Shown here: positions 45,108 through 54,712 of the stretch, piece after piece | How positions within the stretch are numbered: the stretch's first letter is position 1 | Layout of the letters: each line of letters opens with the position of its first letter | Assembly: GCF_020905375.1 (NCBI RefSeq) | Contig: NZ_JAJJBU010000003.1 | Coordinates: forward strand, 62,001 to 126,000 | Reading direction: 5' to 3' | Length of the DNA: 64,000 nucleotides | Origin: Arthrobacter cryoconiti | GTDB taxonomy: Bacteria > Actinomycetota > Actinomycetes > Actinomycetales > Micrococcaceae | Translations under genes and position numbers: made by a program | Notes under the pieces: model-generated | Told to the model about the DNA's origin: nothing | Database searches by the model: none | What the model saw: the letters and a program-made list of their open reading frames with translations, nothing else

Positions 45108-46634
45108 TTAGCGCGCGGCAGTTTCCGTCATGATCTCGTCCGTGTTGGAGTCAGTGGCTGCAGCAGCGAGGCGGTCATCCCAGACTTTGCGGATATGAGC
45201 CGGGGTTGGCGGGGTTAGCAATGAGACCACCACGTAAACGACCAAGGAGGCGGCTAACCCGTAGTAGATCGGCTCATTGGCATAGATGCCGTCGGCACTA
45301 GGGATAGCACTTGTCGCGTAGAGCACCAGCATCAACAAGGTCAGTGCGCAGCCGACGCACATGGACCAAGCGGCGCCCAGACCGGTACCCCGCTTCCAGA
45401 CCAAGCCACCGATGATGGAGACAAGCAGGCCTCCAACCAAGATGTCGTAGGCAATGGTGAGCGCGAAGACGACGTCGTTGACGACAATCGAGATCAGCAC
45501 GACCAGTACGCCGAGTCCCAGGACGTACCAACGGTTGGAATTGACGTCGTGTTCTGGGTTGGAAGTATCCGATGAATCTATGGTCTTGCCAAACCAGCTA
45601 GCGACGAACGGGACCACGTCCTTGCGTGCCACGGTTGCAGCGGCGATGAGGGCTCCGGAAGCGGTGGACATCATGGCAGCCACGGCAGCCGCCATGACAA
45701 TACCGCCTAAGCCGATCGGTAGTAGGTGTGTGGCGACCTCGGCGTAGACAACGTCCTTCCCAAGAGTGGCGACGTCGATCCCTGGCAGTGCCACCCGGGC
45801 CGCAAGGCCGATCAACGCACCGGCTACACCGTAGAGAATGCAATAAATGCCGGCTGTTGCGCCGCCCCACCTGGCCACAGTCGGGGTTCTGGCGGTGAAA
45901 ACACGCTGCCAGATGTCCTGGCCGATCAACAAGCCCAGGGTGTAGATAACGAAGTACGTGATGATGGTCTGGATACCGATTCCATCCCATTGGAAGAAGC
46001 TAGCCTCAACGCGGTCCTGGATGCCGGACAGTCCGCCAGCTGCGTTCCACGCGAAGGGAAGCATGAGCAAGAAGACCCCCACGGTCTTGATGACAAACTG
46101 CACTTGGTCGGCCAAAGTGATAGACCACATGCCGCCAATCGTGGAATAGACAAGGACAATTGCCCCACCTACGGCGATTGCCAGCCAGCGGTCCCAGCCG
46201 AAAAGTACCACGAAGATGGTTGCGTAGGCTCCCGTAGACGTTGCAGAGATCATGATGGTGTAGGCCAGCATGACAATGCCTGACATCTTGGTCGTTTCCT
46301 GGCCGTAGCGCAGGCTCAGCATTTGGGAAACGGTGTAGATCTTCAGCTTCTGGATGGTCGGGGCGAAGAGCAGGCTCAGGAGTAGTACCCCGACGCCGAT
46401 CGCAACCACCAACCACATGCCGGAGATGCCAAATTTGTAACCCAGTCCTACGCCACCGACGGTGGAAGCGCCGCCAAGGACGACTGCGGCCATGGTTCCC
46501 GTGTAGAGGAAAGGTCCCAAGCGGCGACCGGCAACGAGGAAATCGCTGTTATTCTTGGTGCGCGATTTTCCCCACCAACCAAAGGCCAGCATGGCGACCA
46601 GGTAGAGGACGACTATTGCAATGTTCAGTGTCAC
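45108..46634 (-). CDS. Sodium:solute symporter family transporter
   Basis: A 508-residue membrane protein with about 13 helices. SSS hallmarks are the start YLVAMLAFGWWGKSRTKNNSDFLVAGRRLG, the sodium-site region ALGGASTVGG-like VVLGGASTVGGVGLGYKFG, and AAAVAAMMSTASGALIAAATV. It belongs to the broad PutP/PanF group. Next to a PuuR-like regulator and, two genes on, agmatinase, its solute is probably a guanidino compound or polyamine (inference). It diverges from the regulator, and the shared region has the cluster operator. Confidence 0.88.
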   Translation of the reverse strand: MTLNIAIVVLYLVAMLAFGWWGKSRTKNNSDFLVAGRRLGPFLYTGTMAAVVLGGASTVGGVGLGYKFGISGMWLVVAIGVGVLLLSLLFAPTIQKLKIYTVSQMLSLRYGQETTKMSGIVMLAYTIMISATSTGAYATIFVVLFGWDRWLAIAVGGAIVLVYSTIGGMWSITLADQVQFVIKTVGVFLLMLPFAWNAAGGLSGIQDRVEASFFQWDGIGIQTIITYFVIYTLGLLIGQDIWQRVFTARTPTVARWGGATAGIYCILYGVAGALIGLAARVALPGIDVATLGKDVVYAEVATHLLPIGLGGIVMAAAVAAMMSTASGALIAAATVARKDVVPFVASWFGKTIDSSDTSNPEHDVNSNRWYVLGLGVLVVLISIVVNDVVFALTIAYDILVGGLLVSIIGGLVWKRGTGLGAAWSMCVGCALTLLMLVLYATSAIPSADGIYANEPIYYGLAASLVVYVVVSLLTPPTPAHIRKVWDDRLAAAATDSNTDEIMTETAAR

Positions 46635-46687
46635 GTGAAGCTCCAGTGTGCGGTGATGATGGAGAAAGCAAGAATAAATTGCATGAG

Positions 46688-46702
46688 AGACAACTTATGT
46701 TG
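46688..46702. promoter_or_regulatory. Cluster operator, site 1 (symporter/regulator promoter)
   Basis: AGACAACTTATGTTG contains CAAC-N4-GTTG. It differs at only two of 15 positions from AGACAACTTGGGTTG at 49653-49667 in the permease/agmatinase promoter. Probably the target of the XRE-cupin regulator. Confidence 0.65.
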
Positions 46703-46809
46703 CCTAACAGGCTAAACTGTGATGGTGGTTACAGTCAATACATGGCTGCAGTCGCTGGACGTATAGAGTCACGATGGGCATGAATTGCCAAAGACTTCAA
46801 GGAGCGAAG

Positions 46810-47394
46810 ATGAAAGCACTGCCAGTGGAGCCCAGCTCGGCGCCGGTTGCCATTGGCTCGCGCATCCGCGCGGCACGCCAAGCTCAGCGACTCACCATTG
46901 AGCATGTGGCGGACGCGACCGGTCTGACGAAGGGCTTTTTGAGCCGTGTCGAGCGCGATCTGACCTCTCCTAGTGTGTCGTCCTTGGTCACCTTGTGCCA
47001 AGTCTTGTCGATTTCCATCGGGGACTTGTTCGCTGTGCCCGAGACGCATCTGACACTTCGCGGGGAGGGCCCGCGGATCTCCCTAGGCGGAGAGGGAATT
47101 GTGGAACGGTTGCTCACGGCACGTTCGGAACGACGCCTGCAGATCCTCGGCACGACCATCGGCCCCTTTGGCCGGGGTGAATCCGAGTTGTATGCCGTGG
47201 ATTGCGATGTGGACGTCCTGCACATCATCAGTGGGGAACTGACATTGATTATGACGCAAGATTCGTACGATTTGAAGGCCGGGGATACCTTGTCCTTCCC
47301 GGGCCGCGAGCCGCACTCCTGGGAAAACCGCTCCGCCACACCCGTTGAAGCGCTATTCATCCTGGTCCCCGCAGCGTCCGGGGCTGCTGGATAA
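46810..47394 (+). CDS. XRE-family regulator with cupin domain (PuuR-like)
   Basis: A 194-residue regulator. Residues 17-75 form an XRE helix-turn-helix (IGSRIRAARQAQRLTIEHVA, then KGFLSRVERDLTSPS); residues 115-185 form a cupin sensor (ELYAVDCDVDVLHIISGELTL, LKAGDTLSFPGREPHSWEN). This architecture matches PuuR, the putrescine-responsive repressor of Escherichia coli. AAGGAG precedes the ATG at 46810. It diverges from the symporter gene and shares an operator-like sequence with the agmatinase promoter, so it is likely the local regulator. Confidence 0.9.
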   Translation: MKALPVEPSSAPVAIGSRIRAARQAQRLTIEHVADATGLTKGFLSRVERDLTSPSVSSLVTLCQVLSISIGDLFAVPETHLTLRGEGPRISLGGEGIVERLLTARSERRLQILGTTIGPFGRGESELYAVDCDVDVLHIISGELTLIMTQDSYDLKAGDTLSFPGREPHSWENRSATPVEALFILVPAASGAAG

Positions 47395-47404
47395 CCACTC
47401 CCAA

Positions 47405-47495
47405 CCCGACGCTCGGTTACTTTCGGGTCCCTTTTGCCCGACGCTCGGTTAGAAACGGGCCCTTTTGCCCGACGCTCGGTTAGAAACGGGTCCCT
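47405..47495 (+). repeat. Three tandem copies of ACGCTCGGTTA intergenic hairpin repeat
   Basis: Cores at 47409-47419, 47441-47451 and 47472-47482 (spacing 32 and 31 bp), filling the gap between the converging regulator and APC permease genes. Copy 2 pairs as GCCCG with CGGGC, copy 1 as CCCGA with TCGGG. Each is followed by CCCTTTT. Confidence 0.9.
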
Positions 47496-47496
47496 T

Positions 47497-49476
47497 TTAG
47501 CCGACGTGGACCCAAGGACGTTGCGTCAGGTCAGGCTCTGCCTCCCGCAGCACTTCTCGCGTGACGGGCGCGATCTCGCCTTCGCCGGTGAACATGAACT
47601 TGATCATGTTCGTGATCGGGTTTCCCTCGTTCCAGCGGAAGTAGATATGTGGAATCAGACCGGTGGCGTCGCGCACATGAAGCAAGACTGCGGCGATTGT
47701 ATTGGGGACATTGGAACCGTGGACCTCAAGTATTTTGAAGCCGTGGCGGACCACGCCGCGCACTTCCAAGGCTGTCTCAAAGTCGGAGGAGTCATCCACG
47801 ATAACTTCCATAAAGAGAACTTGGCGAGGATCGCCGATCTGGTTGACAGCGGCCGCGTGGTTGAGTTTACGGCGGTACGCGGCGGCATTGCGCGTCTTGG
47901 GGTCGTGGGAGATGAACCTGATGGTGCCCTCATCGACGGCGGCCACAAACGACATGGCGTGTTCGTCCATGCGAATGTAGGTGGCGCGCAGTTCAAACGC
48001 CCGGCGGAACCGTGAGAGCAAGCTGACCAAAATGATGCCCAGGATGAAAAGTAAAGCAATTTTCAGCCCGTCCGGGCGTTCGATCGAGTTTGCCACGGTG
48101 GTGTAGAGGAATGCCACGGAGACTGCGCCAAAACCAAAGGTCTTGACGCGCTCCTTCTTGCGCCTGGCAGAGAGCGTCACGGCGATGGCAGCGGATGTGA
48201 TCAGTACCAACACTCCGGTGGCATACGCGCCTCCCTGAGCATCGACGTCGGCCTTGAATGCCACGGTAATGATGATGGCGATGACAGCGAACACCAAGAC
48301 CAGCGGGCGCACCGCCCCGGCCCATTCCGGAGCCATGCCGAAGCGAGGCAAGTACCTGGGCACCAGATTGAGTAGCCCTGCCATCGCGGAAGCCCCCGCA
48401 AACCAGAGGATGGCGATGGTGCTGATGTCATAGACGGTGCCGAAACCCTCGCCGAGGAGATCGTGGGCAAGAAAGGCAAGTGCGCGCCCATTAGCGGCAC
48501 CGCCGGGCTGGAATTCCGCGACAGGAATGAGGATGGTCGTAGCAAGTGAGGACGTGATGAGGAAGGTGCTCATAATGACCGCGGCGCTCGTCAGCAGCTT
48601 GTGCGCACCACGGATGCGCCCCTCCGGGTTTTCCTCGGTGTCGCTGGCAGGGCCTTTGATCTGTGGCATGACAGCCACGCCGGTTTCAAATCCTGACAGA
48701 CCCAGTGCCAAACGCGGAAAGACTAGAAGGGCGACGGCGACCACCATGACTGGGTTGCCGTGCTGGGTTGTCAGCGCTGTCCACCAGTCTGCGGTCAGTA
48801 AGGGGCTCCCGGCGACGTGGAACAACGCAACAGAAATGACCACCAGGTTAAGACTCAAGAACACGGCGACAAGGACCACGGCAATGCTGATGGCCTCCTT
48901 GAAACCTCTCAGGAACACGATGGCCAAGGCGGTGATGAGCACTAGGGTGATGATGATGTTTTGTCCGTGCAAGAAACTGGGGGCAAAAGGATTTTCTATC
49001 ACGTGAGCTGAAGCATCGGCAGCTGAGAGGGTGATGGTGATCATGAAATCTGTGGCGGCAAATCCCAGTAGCGCCAAGACGAATAATTTGCCCCACCAAC
49101 GGGGGAGCAGGTTTTGCAACATGGCGATGGAACCGGCTCCGCGGGGACTCTCTCGGGCCACCCTTTTATAGACCGGCAATGCGCCAAAAAGGGTCACGAG
49201 GACCAAGACGATGGTGGCCAGTGGTGCCAGCACGCCTGCGGCGAGAGCCGCGATGGCAGGCTGGTAGCCAAGAGTTGAAAAGTAATCCAGGCCGGTCAGG
49301 CACATGACTCGCCACCACGAGTGCGGTTTGTCGCTGGGCTTGGGCCGACCGTGCGGACCCTGGCGCTTTCCGGAGCTTTCGGGCAGGCCTTCCATGAGCC
49401 ACAGCCGCAGGGCCTGTTTTCTAGTGGGCTTGGTGCGATCTCCCGGGTCCGATGGTGCGTGGGCGAGGGATGTCAC
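47497..49476 (-). CDS. APC-family permease with cytosolic C-terminal domain
   Basis: A 659-residue transporter of the amino acid-polyamine-organocation superfamily. About 12 helices span residues 50-490 ([36 protein letters not shown]). A cytosolic domain of about 160 residues follows ([18 protein letters not shown] to PWVHVG), which is not universal in APC proteins and might sense a ligand. GTG at 49476 follows AAAGGAA. It diverges from agmatinase and shares its operator region, pointing to a guanidino or polyamine substrate; a KimA-like potassium role cannot be excluded. Confidence 0.85.
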   Translation of the reverse strand: MTSLAHAPSDPGDRTKPTRKQALRLWLMEGLPESSGKRQGPHGRPKPSDKPHSWWRVMCLTGLDYFSTLGYQPAIAALAAGVLAPLATIVLVLVTLFGALPVYKRVARESPRGAGSIAMLQNLLPRWWGKLFVLALLGFAATDFMITITLSAADASAHVIENPFAPSFLHGQNIIITLVLITALAIVFLRGFKEAISIAVVLVAVFLSLNLVVISVALFHVAGSPLLTADWWTALTTQHGNPVMVVAVALLVFPRLALGLSGFETGVAVMPQIKGPASDTEENPEGRIRGAHKLLTSAAVIMSTFLITSSLATTILIPVAEFQPGGAANGRALAFLAHDLLGEGFGTVYDISTIAILWFAGASAMAGLLNLVPRYLPRFGMAPEWAGAVRPLVLVFAVIAIIITVAFKADVDAQGGAYATGVLVLITSAAIAVTLSARRKKERVKTFGFGAVSVAFLYTTVANSIERPDGLKIALLFILGIILVSLLSRFRRAFELRATYIRMDEHAMSFVAAVDEGTIRFISHDPKTRNAAAYRRKLNHAAAVNQIGDPRQVLFMEVIVDDSSDFETALEVRGVVRHGFKILEVHGSNVPNTIAAVLLHVRDATGLIPHIYFRWNEGNPITNMIKFMFTGEGEIAPVTREVLREAEPDLTQRPWVHVG

Positions 49477-49644
49477 GAGAAATTCCTTTCGGCCGTGCAC
49501 GCACGGCGGCTGAACCGCTCGACGGCGGCAGAGTGAGACTAGCACCGGATTTTGGTCAGAGAGCACATCTTGACGAAATCTTTACGCGAGCCCAATGATC
49601 CGTGGTCAAACTCACCTAGATCTTTATCCAAGGAAAACTTTTGG

Positions 49645-49673
49645 TTCACATTAGACAACTTGGGTTGTACGAT
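49645..49673 (+). promoter_or_regulatory. Agmatinase promoter with cluster operator, site 2
   Basis: TTCACA (49645-49650) and TACGAT (49668-49673) are 17 bp apart, and AGACAACTTGGGTTG (49653-49667) lies exactly in the spacer. A bound repressor would block RNA polymerase. The sequence matches site 1 at 46688-46702 in 13 of 15 positions. Confidence 0.65.
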
Positions 49674-49730
49674 TGTGAGCAATGACCTGTGTGTGATCCA
49701 GGTCTACTGGCTTATGAAATGAGGACGTTC

Positions 49731-50822
49731 ATGAAAGAAATCCGCATCGAGACCAACGGTAACTTGGGGCCGATCGATTCCGCCCAGATCCCGCGCTATG
49801 CAGGCGCTGCCACGTACGCGCGACTGCCCCGCCTGGATCAGGTGGCTAAGGCGGATGTGAGCGTTGTTGGCGTTCCCTTTGACAGTGGCGTCTCTTATCG
49901 CCCGGGGGCTCGCTTCGGCGCCAATCATGTGCGGGAGGCATCACGTCTCTTGCGTCCGTATAACCCGGCATGGGATGTGTCTCCGTTTGAAAACTGCCAG
50001 GTGGCAGATGCTGGCGATATGGCCGTGAACCCGTTCAACATCAACGAGGCCATCGAGACCATCCAGCAAAATGCGCTGGACTTGACCGCAAGCGGCTCTA
50101 AGCTCTTGACGATCGGTGGAGACCACACGATTTCGCTGCCGTTGCTGCGTGCCGCCGCTGAGCGCGCGGGTGAGCCCATCGCTATGCTCCACTTCGACGC
50201 CCACTTGGATACCTGGGACACCTACTTTGGTGCGGAATACACGCATGGCACTCCTTTCCGCCGCGCGGTAGAGGAGGGCATCTTGGACACCGAGGCCATC
50301 TCCCACGTAGGTACGCGAGGGCCGCTATATGGCAAAAAGGACCTCGATGACGACCACCGCTTCGGTTTCGGGATCGTCACAAGCGCCGACGTCTACTATC
50401 AGGGCGTACTGGAAACTGTGGCAAAAATCCGCGACCGCATTGGTAAGCGCCCGCTCTACATTTCCGTGGACATTGACGTCCTGGACCCCGCGCACGCCCC
50501 CGGCACCGGAACACCCGAAGCTGGCGGTATATCGAGCCGCGAACTCATCGAGATCATCCGCGGCTTCCGTGGCATGAACCTTGTTGGCGCCGATATCGTG
50601 GAAGTGGCCCCGGCTTACGACCACGCCGAAATTACCGGTATTGCCGCCAGCCACGTTGGTTTTGAACTGGTGACATTGATGGCGGACAACCACGTTGCGG
50701 GGGATCGATTCGGTGCCCCCAACGGCTACGCAGCCCAAGCCCTTGATGCCCAAGAACGACGCCGGCCGGCCGGGTTCTCCCCGACGGCCTCCTCCGCTAC
50801 GAGCCAGGACGGTTCCAAATGA
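49731..50822 (+). CDS. Agmatinase/guanidinobutyrase-family ureohydrolase
   Basis: Mn-dependent hydrolase releasing urea from a guanidino compound. From ATG 49731 (GAGGA upstream) it has 363 residues. The two-metal site is complete: H132 in GGDHT, D156, H158 and D160 in FDAHLD, and D247 and D249 in VDIDVLDP. Family members act on agmatine, 4-guanidinobutyrate or 3-guanidinopropionate; context with a ThDP decarboxylase-type enzyme favours 4-guanidinobutyrate (inference). The stop overlaps the start of the ThDP enzyme by 4 bp. Confidence 0.9.
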   Translation: MKEIRIETNGNLGPIDSAQIPRYAGAATYARLPRLDQVAKADVSVVGVPFDSGVSYRPGARFGANHVREASRLLRPYNPAWDVSPFENCQVADAGDMAVNPFNINEAIETIQQNALDLTASGSKLLTIGGDHTISLPLLRAAAERAGEPIAMLHFDAHLDTWDTYFGAEYTHGTPFRRAVEEGILDTEAISHVGTRGPLYGKKDLDDDHRFGFGIVTSADVYYQGVLETVAKIRDRIGKRPLYISVDIDVLDPAHAPGTGTPEAGGISSRELIEIIRGFRGMNLVGADIVEVAPAYDHAEITGIAASHVGFELVTLMADNHVAGDRFGAPNGYAAQALDAQERRRPAGFSPTASSATSQDGSK

Positions 50823-52498
50823 CAGCTACTTCGACGACGGGTTCCACCGTCCAGCGCAACGGCGGGGATCTCGTGGTGGAGACACTCGCGGCCCTAGGTG
50901 CCAAGACAGTTTTTGGAATCCCGGGACAACATGCCCTTGGACTATTTGATGCGTTGAGCCGTTCGCCTCTGCACTTTATTTCCTCCCGGGTTGAGAACAA
51001 TTCAGCCTTCGCCGCTGACGGGTACTCTCGAGCCACCGGAGAGGTTGGTGTGCTCTTCCTCTCTACCGGACCAGGGGCACTGACCGCGCTGGCAGGTTTG
51101 CAGGAGGCTTATGCCACCGGCGTGCCGATGATTGTTGTTGCCAGTCAGATCCCGCTGGAAGGCTTGGGGGCGCGCCGGAAAGGCATGTTGCATCAGCTGG
51201 ATGATCAAAAGGCTTCCGCCGCGAACGTTTCCAAGAGCCAGCGGCTCATCCAGCATGCTTCTGGTATTCCCTCGGCTATTCAGGACGCCTGGACGGAAGC
51301 TGTCTCTTCGCCGCAAGGGCCTGTTTGGGTGGAAGTTCCACAAAATGTGTTGTTGGATCCCATCTTTGTGCCCGCTGTGGAGGATGCATTGGCCGAGCCG
51401 TTCGATAATCCTCCCCGCGTTGAGCTGATTCGGGAGGCTGTGAAATGGCTCTCGGCTGCTGAGCGCCCGGCGATCGTGGCGGGAGGCGGTGTCCGGCGCG
51501 GTCACGCCGAGGCGCAGCTGCTCTCCATCGCACAGAAGCTAAACGCCCCCGTGGTGTGTACTCCCGGTGGCAACGGCGCGTTCCCTTGGAACCATGAGCT
51601 CTCGTTGCAGTCGTGGGTGGAAGACAGACACGTCACCGAAGTCCTAGAGGACGCCGACGTGCTGGTCGTCATCGGGTCCTCGCTGGGTGAGGTATCCAGC
51701 AACTACTTCACGATGGAACCGCGCGGACGGATTATCCAGATCGACGCCGAACCTCGCGTTTTGGAGTCCAACCGGCCGGCCCTGGGTATCCGGGCAGATT
51801 CTGGCCAGGCGCTGAGCGCACTGGATGAGGCCTTGTTGGAACCTCATGGTGAACAGGCCAACTGGCACGGAGCAACTCCGCAGGTAACTGTGAAAGAGAC
51901 GTTAGCCAAGGTCGTGGCACGGTTGGACGGACAAGACCTCAGTCTTGAGCGTAAGTTTATGGCGGATATCCGCGATGCCGTTCCCGCGGACATGCAAACG
52001 TTCTGGGACATGACAATCTCCGCCTACTGGGGCTGGAGTTGCTGGGATTCAATGGCTGGGGAATTCCACTCGGCCCAGGGTGCTGGTGGATTAGGGTACG
52101 GGTTCCCGGCGGCCATTGGTGGCTCGTTGGGGCTGGAGAGCCAGGGCAAGCCAGCCCGCGTGCTGGCTGTTGCCGGTGACGGATCTTCCATGTACTCGAT
52201 CTCCGAGCTAGCCACCGCGAAGCAGCACAATGCGGCCGTCACGTGGCTTATCGTGGACGATGGTGGATACGGGATCCTGCGTGAGTACATGATTGACACG
52301 TTCGGGAAGGCAACTCATACCGAGCTGGCCCGCCCGGACTTTGTGAAACTGGCTGAGGCGTTTGGCGTCCCGGCCCAGCGCGTCGCTCCCGAGAATGTCG
52401 GAGAAGCGCTGAAGGCGGGATTCGCTGCCGACGGGCCCAACGTCGTCGTGGTTGATGTGCTCTTGAAGATGTTTGGACCAACGCACCTGAATCTGTAG
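50819..52498 (+). CDS. Thiamine-diphosphate enzyme, candidate 2-ketoarginine decarboxylase
   Basis: A 559-residue ThDP enzyme of the acetolactate synthase/benzoylformate decarboxylase group with the usual three domains. E59 in RVENN is the conserved cofactor-activating Glu, and GDG at 453-455 begins the ThDP-Mg motif. The motif ends in D480-D481-G-G-Y-G instead of the common NNGGYG, a change at the Mg-ligand Asn. Coupling to a ureohydrolase recalls AruI, the 2-ketoarginine decarboxylase of the arginine transaminase route, which has similar length. That role is inferred, not shown. Confidence 0.8.
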   Translation: MTATSTTGSTVQRNGGDLVVETLAALGAKTVFGIPGQHALGLFDALSRSPLHFISSRVENNSAFAADGYSRATGEVGVLFLSTGPGALTALAGLQEAYATGVPMIVVASQIPLEGLGARRKGMLHQLDDQKASAANVSKSQRLIQHASGIPSAIQDAWTEAVSSPQGPVWVEVPQNVLLDPIFVPAVEDALAEPFDNPPRVELIREAVKWLSAAERPAIVAGGGVRRGHAEAQLLSIAQKLNAPVVCTPGGNGAFPWNHELSLQSWVEDRHVTEVLEDADVLVVIGSSLGEVSSNYFTMEPRGRIIQIDAEPRVLESNRPALGIRADSGQALSALDEALLEPHGEQANWHGATPQVTVKETLAKVVARLDGQDLSLERKFMADIRDAVPADMQTFWDMTISAYWGWSCWDSMAGEFHSAQGAGGLGYGFPAAIGGSLGLESQGKPARVLAVAGDGSSMYSISELATAKQHNAAVTWLIVDDGGYGILREYMIDTFGKATHTELARPDFVKLAEAFGVPAQRVAPENVGEALKAGFAADGPNVVVVDVLLKMFGPTHLNL

Positions 52499-52624
52499 AT
52501 GACGTGAGGCTGGAGAGCCTAAAAAAATTTGATGGGCGGTGAGGTCGCCGTTGAGCCAGGAACGGTTCGACGGCGGCCTTGCGGCATTCCGGACAGGTTC
52601 TTTAGGTGCGCAACCTTACGTCAG

Positions 52625-53374
52625 TCAGGTTGGGGTGGCAGTGCTCAGGAGCGGCTGTCTAGCCGCCAGGACCAGTGATCGCTGTGCTTCTTGGCGTATT
52701 TCTAGGACTGGAGAATCGTTAGTAATTTCCGTGAGCAGAGCAAGGGACTCGGGATGGTTGAAACTCTCGAGGGCACGCGCGATCTTCCACCGCGTCAGCT
52801 CATCGTTGACGTTGCTGCGGAAACAATCAATGAGGGTGTGCAGGGCCGTGATCTTCTGTGCGGGAGCCACAGATGCATACGAGCACATGAATCCCACTGC
52901 ATCGATGACTTCTACGACCTCCTCACGGGCGCCGTCGCGAATGCACGCCAACAGAGTCGGTAGAACGTGGGGGTCCATTCGCCCAAGAATGCGGGCGACG
53001 ATGTCCCGAGGCAACGGGTAGCTGCTTTTCTTGAAGGCTTCACGGGACGGGCGTTTATGTTGGTTGTTCCCGATTTTTCCCAGTAACGGAAGCAGCAACC
53101 GTGCGCTTGTTGCACCTCCGGTTTGAAGTGCCGCGCAGAGTTCGATCTTCGTGTAGAGCTTGGTTTCTCGTGAGAGCCGTTCCACGAAAAGACGCTGCAG
53201 TGATTCATCAGCTCCAGGCGTCAGCGCCAGGATGCGGACGGCCGCAGTTCTTTCCACGGCGTCGTCCGATTCAAGTAGGCGCATCAAATTCTTGGCAGGC
53301 TGTGAGCGGAAGCGCGCAAGGTCTTCCTCGCTGAGGAATCCTCGAGCAAGTAATTGGCTTGACTGGCTTTTCAT
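52625..53374 (-). CDS. HEAT-repeat-like protein
   Basis: A 249-residue all-helical protein built of repeated helix pairs (DDAVERTAAVRILAL, LARFRSQPAKNLMRLL, PLPRDIVARILGRMDPHVLPTLLACI, DELTRWKIARALESF), which fits an Armadillo/HEAT scaffold. No catalytic motif is visible. It may mediate protein interactions. Stand-alone gene converging on the ThDP enzyme with a 126-bp gap that holds no clear terminator. Confidence 0.65.
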   Translation of the reverse strand: MKSQSSQLLARGFLSEEDLARFRSQPAKNLMRLLESDDAVERTAAVRILALTPGADESLQRLFVERLSRETKLYTKIELCAALQTGGATSARLLLPLLGKIGNNQHKRPSREAFKKSSYPLPRDIVARILGRMDPHVLPTLLACIRDGAREEVVEVIDAVGFMCSYASVAPAQKITALHTLIDCFRSNVNDELTRWKIARALESFNHPESLALLTEITNDSPVLEIRQEAQRSLVLAARQPLLSTATPT

Positions 53375-53411
53375 CAGGCCCCAACCCTAACGTGATGACG
53401 GGCTCCGCGGC

Positions 53412-53702
53412 CTAGAAGACGTCCGTGAAGTGTTCCACGGCTGGGAAGGGATCATAGAAGTGGTGCAGTAGCTCGCGCCAAGTGCCGTATTGTGCTGATT
53501 CTCGAAATCCGACGGTGTGGTCTTCTAGCTGGTCCCAGTGGACAAGAAGCAGATATGTGCTCGGTGACTCGAGGGAACGTGACAGCGAAAGCTTGCGGAA
53601 CCCTGGCATCGAAGAGATCAGGGACTTCGCGGTGGCGAATGCCAGTTCAAAGCCGTGTTCCTGACCAGGAATGACCGGCAAGAGTGCGTGTTCGGTAATC
53701 AT
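53412..53702 (-). CDS. Antibiotic biosynthesis monooxygenase (ABM) domain protein
   Basis: A 96-residue ferredoxin-like fold protein. The pattern EHALLPVIPGQEHGFELAFATAKSLISSMPGFRKLSL followed by TYLLLVHWDQLEDHTVGFRESAQY is typical of ABM domains. It may be a cofactor-free monooxygenase or a binding protein. The ATG at 53702 has no strong ribosome site; an in-frame codon six residues earlier is possible. It diverges from the pyridoxamine oxidase-like gene. Confidence 0.82.
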   Translation of the reverse strand: MITEHALLPVIPGQEHGFELAFATAKSLISSMPGFRKLSLSRSLESPSTYLLLVHWDQLEDHTVGFRESAQYGTWRELLHHFYDPFPAVEHFTDVF

Positions 53703-53814
53703 CGACCAAGTCTCACACAAAGAACTTCGGGATTTCTGGCTTTCCAGTTCTACCCCGACGGGATTGTCCCAGCAATTCTTCCTGCTCCCATTCTTTTTTG
53801 TGGAGAATAGAAAG

Positions 53815-54471
53815 ATGCAAACACTTCGTAGTCAGCTTCGGGCGATTCCGTCAATTACTGGTCAGTCTCCGGCCTTCGATTCGGCATCTGCACCGGAAGA
53901 GCCGCACGAGTTGTTCCTGGGATGGTTCCGATACGCGCTTGATGCCGGCGTGTCAGAAGGGCATGCGGCCACGCTCTCGACCGTCGATGAGTATGGCATG
54001 CCGGACGCGCGGGTGTTGATTGTTAAAGACGTGACCGACGACTGTGATTTCAAGATCGCTACAAGCGATGACTCAGCCAAAGGCCACCAACTTCGACAGA
54101 ACTCAAACTGCGCCCTCACGTTTTACTGGAGCACGCTGGCCCGTTCGGTGCGTGTCCGGGGAAGCGCGCATCGGGCTTCCGCAGCAGAATCAGCGCAGGA
54201 CTTCTTGGCCCGTCAGCCACAGGCCCGGGCGATCGCTCTGGCCGGGCATCAAAGTTCAGTCCTTTCCTCTGACGCTGTCCGGGAAGAAGCTATCGCCCGG
54301 GCCACGGCGGAGATTGAGGCTGATGACAGCGTTGTTCCAGCAGATTGGGGGGTCTGGACTATCGTGCCAAGCTCCATTGAATTCTGGCAAGGCGATCCCA
54401 ACCGAGATCACCAACGCCTTCGTTATACCCGGCTTGGAGCCGGCTGGGACAGAGAACGTCTCTGGTCTTAA
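53815..54471 (+). CDS. Pyridoxamine 5'-phosphate oxidase family protein (PdxH-like)
   Basis: A 218-residue FMN-binding split-barrel protein. The order FLGWFRYALDAGVSEGHAATLSTVDEYGMPDARVLIVKDV, FYWSTLARSVRVRGSAHR, then SIEFWQGDPNRDHQRLRY at the C-terminus matches PdxH, which makes pyridoxal phosphate. The PLP/FMN Arg and Ser residues of PdxH (RVLIVK, QVRVRG region, WQG) are mostly recognisable, although QHR-type R-L-H near the end is altered to HQRLRY. GGAGA precedes the ATG at 53815. Confidence 0.85.
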   Translation: MQTLRSQLRAIPSITGQSPAFDSASAPEEPHELFLGWFRYALDAGVSEGHAATLSTVDEYGMPDARVLIVKDVTDDCDFKIATSDDSAKGHQLRQNSNCALTFYWSTLARSVRVRGSAHRASAAESAQDFLARQPQARAIALAGHQSSVLSSDAVREEAIARATAEIEADDSVVPADWGVWTIVPSSIEFWQGDPNRDHQRLRYTRLGAGWDRERLWS

Positions 54472-54712
54472 AGACGCGGAGCAGCCTGCTCATAGACGCC
54501 TGGAGCAACGTTAGACTCAACGCGGTCACACTAGCCCAACGTCCCAAATAGAACTGTGTGCTATCGCGTGAAGGCTTTCTAAATACGGGGCTGGGGAGAC
54601 CGCAGAGCCAAAGATGGCCACGAGTTCCGCCCAAACCGAGGACGGCGCCCAACAGCCAACGTCTAGAGTATGGGCGAAGGAGTGTCAGGCGTGGCGGGTA
54701 AGGTCGAGGATT

